A stretch of DNA of 8,296 nucleotides from an uncultured bacterium (lineage in GTDB: Bacteria; Verrucomicrobiota; Kiritimatiellia; RFP12; UBA1067), in NCBI GenBank assembly GCA_900547945.1, contig URIT01000136.1, positions 1 to 8,296 on the forward strand. Reading direction: 5' to 3'. Shown piece after piece: positions 5,806 through 8,296 of the stretch. The first letter of the stretch is position 1, and the number at the start of each line of letters is the position of its first letter. Both the position numbers and the translations under genes were made by a program. The notes under the pieces are model-generated. The model worked only from the letters and a program-made list of their open reading frames with translations, made no database searches and was not told the origin of the DNA.

Positions 5806-8154
5806 ATGAAGAAGACGATCGGTATCTGGACGTTGGTTGCGTTCGTGGGCGGACCGGGATGCGGCGCATGGGGGGCCGCCTCGGCGGGCGAGCTCGTCCT
5901 GGCGGCGCGCGGACAGCCGGCGGCCTACACGATCGTGCGCCCGGCGCAGGCGAGCACGAGCGAGGTCTACGCGGCGGAGGAGCTGCGGGACGGCCTCGCG
6001 CGCGCGACGGGCGTCACGCTCCCGATCACGGCGGACGACCGCCCGCTTCCCGACAAGGCGATCGTCGTCGGCGCGGCGGCATGCGCGCGGGCGGCGGCGT
6101 TCGCGCCGGACCTCGCGGCTCGGCTCGGCGAAGACGGCTTCCGCCTGGAGGTGCGCGGGACGCGCCTCTACGTCTACGGGTCGGCGGCGCGCGGCGCGCT
6201 CTACGGCGTCTACGCGCTCCTTGAAGGCCATGCGGGCTGCCGCTGGTACGCCTCCTGGCATGCGCGCTGCCCGCCGCGCGCGCAGGTCGCCGTGCCGGAC
6301 GATCTCGCCGAGACGCAGGTTCCCGCCTTCGCGATGCGCGAGCCGTACTGGTACGACGTCCTCGAACATCCCGCCTTCGCGGCGCGCCTGCGCGTGAACA
6401 GCCGCAGCTGGCGGACGATGGACGCGCGCTACGGCGGGAACCCGTTCCGCTTCGGCGGCGGGCTCGGCAGCTGCCACACCTTCAACGCCTTGGTGCCGCC
6501 CGACGAGTTCTTCGACGCGCACCCCGAATACTTCAGCTTCGAGGACGGGCGGCGCGTCAAGCACCCGAGCCAGCTCTGCCTGACGAACCCGGACGTCCTG
6601 CGCATCGTCACCGAGCGGGTGCTCGCGCGGATCCGCAAGGACCCCGGCGCGAAGTTCTACGGCGTGAGCCAGAACGACTGGCTCCACTACTGCCGGTGCG
6701 ACGCATGCCGGGCGGTCGACGAGGAGGAGGGGAGCCACGCCGGCACGATGGTCCGCTTCGTGAACGCCGTGGCGGAGGCCGTGGAGAAGGAGTTCCCCGA
6801 CGCCCTCATCGAGACGCTTGCCTACCAGTACACGCGCAAGCCGCCGAAGAAGACGCGCCTGCGGCACAACGTCGTGCCGTGCCTCTGCACGATCGAGTGC
6901 GACTTCGCGCGCCCGCTCGACGCGAGCGCCTACCCCGAGAACGTCTCCTTCCGCGACGACATCGCGGGCTGGAGCCGCATGACCGACCAGCTCTACGTGT
7001 GGGACTACACGACGGACTTCCCGAACTACGCGCTGCCGTTTGCGAACGTCCTCGCGCTGCAGGGAAACCTGAAGTTCTTCCGCGCGCACGGCGTGCGCGA
7101 AATCTTCGCGCAGGGCGCCTATCAGGGCCGCCACGGCGATTTCGCCGAGCTCAAGGCGTGGCTCCTCGCGAAGTGGATGTGGAACCCCGACCTGCCGCCG
7201 GGCCCGCTCCTGGACGACTTCTTCTCGGGCTACTACGGGAAGGGCGCGCCGTTCGTGCGGGCCTACTTCGACGAGCTCCACCGCCTCCAGGCCGCCTACT
7301 CGACGCCGTCGAACCGCCCGCTCTCGATCTGGACGGGGCCGGAGAACCCCGCGCTTCCCGATGCGTTCCTCGAACGCGCGGCGGGGCTCTGGGCGCAGGC
7401 GGCCGAGGCCGTGCGGGACGACCCGGCGACCTCCTACAACGTGCGGATGGGCGCGTTCTCGGTGGACTACGTGCGCCTGGAGCGGATGCGCCGCGCGGAG
7501 GACAAGGCGCTGTGGCTCGCCGCGCGCCCCCCGGACCCCTCGCCGCTCCGCCAGTGCCAGGCGCTCGCGCGGAGCCTCCTCGCGCGGATGGACGAGGCGA
7601 AGGACATCCGCCTCGCGGAAAGCCGCGACCGCCACGAGGGGCTTGTGAAGGCCTGGCGCGCGCTCCTTGCGCGCACGCCCGCGCAGCTGAAGGCCGGGGC
7701 GGCGCGCGGCGAACTTGAGGAGACGGCCCTTTCCTGCGCGCGGCGCTGGGGCGAGGCGGTCGACGACGCGACGGCGGGCGACGGGCGGGCGCTCAAGCTC
7801 TTCAACACACACTTCGAGTGGTGCGCGACGTTCCCGATGCGGCGCGTCGCGTTCGAGCCCGGCGCGGCCTACACGATCCGCGTGCGGGCGCGCTGCGAGG
7901 CGGCTTCGGACGGCGAGGCGTTCTGGGCGGGCGTCTGGGATCCGGTCGCGAAGAAGGGGCGCGGGGGCATTGCGCCGCGCACGGGCGCGGTCGGCCCCGA
8001 CTATGCGTGGTACGACGTCTGCACGTGGACGCCGAACGACGACGAGTTCTTCTGGATCGGGCCGGGGCGCTTCAACGCGGACGGGAAGAGCGCGATCAAG
8101 GGGCTTTGGATCGACAAGATCGAAATCGCCCGGCACGGGGGAGAGGGGCGCTAG
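5806..8154 (+). CDS. Secreted DUF4838-domain protein with GH67N-like N-terminal domain
   Basis: The product is 782 residues. MKKTIGIW and a hydrophobic stretch form a Sec signal peptide, with likely cleavage after A27 (ASA). Residues about 30-150 resemble the small alpha/beta domain found at the N-terminus of GH67 and GH20-type enzymes: EVYAAEELRDGLARATG, then IVVGAAA, then GFRLEVRGTRLYVYG and ARGALYGVYALLE. Residues about 178-500 fit DUF4838 (PF16126), a barrel-like region. They include GVSQNDW at 286-292, a Cys cluster C296, C298, C301 (CxCxxC), the acidic DEEEGSHAG, LYVWDYTTDFPNY from about 396, and EIFAQGAYQGRHGD. The last 120 or so residues are strand-rich (AYTIRVRARCEA near 688-699, then EAFWAGVWDP) and may be a carbohydrate-binding sandwich. 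DUF4838 proteins sit among polysaccharide-degrading genes, but their reaction is not established to my knowledge. It is divergent from the toxin-antitoxin pair and has its own candidate promoter. Confidence 0.87.
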   Translation: MKKTIGIWTLVAFVGGPGCGAWGAASAGELVLAARGQPAAYTIVRPAQASTSEVYAAEELRDGLARATGVTLPITADDRPLPDKAIVVGAAACARAAAFAPDLAARLGEDGFRLEVRGTRLYVYGSAARGALYGVYALLEGHAGCRWYASWHARCPPRAQVAVPDDLAETQVPAFAMREPYWYDVLEHPAFAARLRVNSRSWRTMDARYGGNPFRFGGGLGSCHTFNALVPPDEFFDAHPEYFSFEDGRRVKHPSQLCLTNPDVLRIVTERVLARIRKDPGAKFYGVSQNDWLHYCRCDACRAVDEEEGSHAGTMVRFVNAVAEAVEKEFPDALIETLAYQYTRKPPKKTRLRHNVVPCLCTIECDFARPLDASAYPENVSFRDDIAGWSRMTDQLYVWDYTTDFPNYALPFANVLALQGNLKFFRAHGVREIFAQGAYQGRHGDFAELKAWLLAKWMWNPDLPPGPLLDDFFSGYYGKGAPFVRAYFDELHRLQAAYSTPSNRPLSIWTGPENPALPDAFLERAAGLWAQAAEAVRDDPATSYNVRMGAFSVDYVRLERMRRAEDKALWLAARPPDPSPLRQCQALARSLLARMDEAKDIRLAESRDRHEGLVKAWRALLARTPAQLKAGAARGELEETALSCARRWGEAVDDATAGDGRALKLFNTHFEWCATFPMRRVAFEPGAAYTIRVRARCEAASDGEAFWAGVWDPVAKKGRGGIAPRTGAVGPDYAWYDVCTWTPNDDEFFWIGPGRFNADGKSAIKGLWIDKIEIARHGGEGR

Positions 8155-8173
8155 GCCGCCCGCGCGGGGCGGC
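8155..8173 (+). terminator. GC-rich hairpin directly after the DUF4838 stop codon
   Basis: GCCGCCC, a five-base loop and GGGCGGC form a perfect 7-bp stem beginning on the base after the stop. No T-run follows directly; the only run of five T is at 8213-8217. It could be a weak or factor-assisted terminator or a 3'-end stabiliser. Confidence 0.4.
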
Positions 8174-8254
8174 TCCAGTCCCTCGACCTCCTGCGCGTCG
8201 CCGCCCACTTGCTTTTTCTCCCGGCAAACCGCCCCTATTCATGGTAATGGGTTA

Positions 8255-8272
8255 GTGGGTTGCGCAGCCCAC
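8255..8272. repeat. Hairpin in the right-hand intergenic end
   Basis: GTGGGTT, loop GCGC, and AGCCCAC can form a 7-bp stem with one G-U pair. No T-run follows, so it is not a classic terminator. The bases around it (8174-8296) contain no recognisable gene, and the sequence runs off the window, so its partner or role cannot be judged. Confidence 0.35.
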
Positions 8273-8296
8273 CAGTCGAATTGAGGGTGCGCCCGC

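Noticed and set aside
5734..8208. Minus-strand open frame of 824 codons opposite the DUF4838 gene
   Set aside because: Low-complexity Arg-rich translation with no recognisable domain; the plus-strand gene is well supported.
8155..8296. A further gene, tRNA or small RNA in the right-hand end
   Set aside because: No open frame of useful length with a ribosome site, no tRNA cloverleaf; only two hairpins are visible.
1..8296. CRISPR array, insertion sequence or transposase
   Set aside because: No regularly spaced direct repeats and no transposase-like product on either strand.

Overview
This is a very GC-rich window. The gene types it carries suggest a glycan-degrading bacterium of the Planctomycetes-Verrucomicrobia-Chlamydiae group, possibly Kiritimatiellota, Lentisphaerota or Verrucomicrobiota. 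The evidence is an FAD_oxidored-family protein fused to a propeller-like domain, a Tat-type lipoprotein glycoside hydrolase, a secreted DUF4838 protein and a C-terminal outer-membrane signal ending in Phe. That placement is inferred from gene content; there is no rRNA or marker gene to confirm it.

Layout. From 1 to 4910 on the plus strand there are three tightly spaced genes that look like one operon. They are (i) the 3' part of a large FAD-dependent oxidoreductase with a C-terminal beta-propeller-like region, cut by the left window edge; (ii) a signal-peptide-bearing putative outer-membrane beta-barrel of no family I recognise; (iii) a Tat-exported, probably lipid-anchored enzyme with clan GH-D (GH27/GH36-like) active-site signatures. 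From 4965 to 5614 on the minus strand there is a compact type II toxin-antitoxin pair, with a Phd/YefM-like antitoxin followed by a ParE/RelE-like toxin. It has an ATGA stop/start overlap, a strong Shine-Dalgarno, a near-consensus sigma70-type promoter and a TGTACA palindrome over the -10 box. From 5806 to 8154 on the plus strand there is a secreted DUF4838 protein with a GH67N-like N-terminal domain, transcribed divergently from the toxin-antitoxin pair. The last 142 bases hold two hairpins and no recognisable gene.

Working together. The non-TA genes look like parts of an extracytoplasmic carbohydrate-processing locus: a hydrolase at the membrane, a putative porin-like barrel, an FAD enzyme that may oxidise a sugar or sugar-derived substrate, and a second carbohydrate-active-like protein. 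No substrate can be read from the sequence. The toxin-antitoxin cassette interrupts this locus on the opposite strand and sits in a noticeably less GC-rich stretch, so it may be a later insertion.

Points that deserve a second look are the oxidoreductase-propeller fusion, the unassigned barrel protein, the divergent GH-D active site, a short copy of the barrel gene's terminal codons left in the spacer at 4938-4959, and a long-arm inverted repeat that spans the divergent promoter region and overlaps one -10 box.
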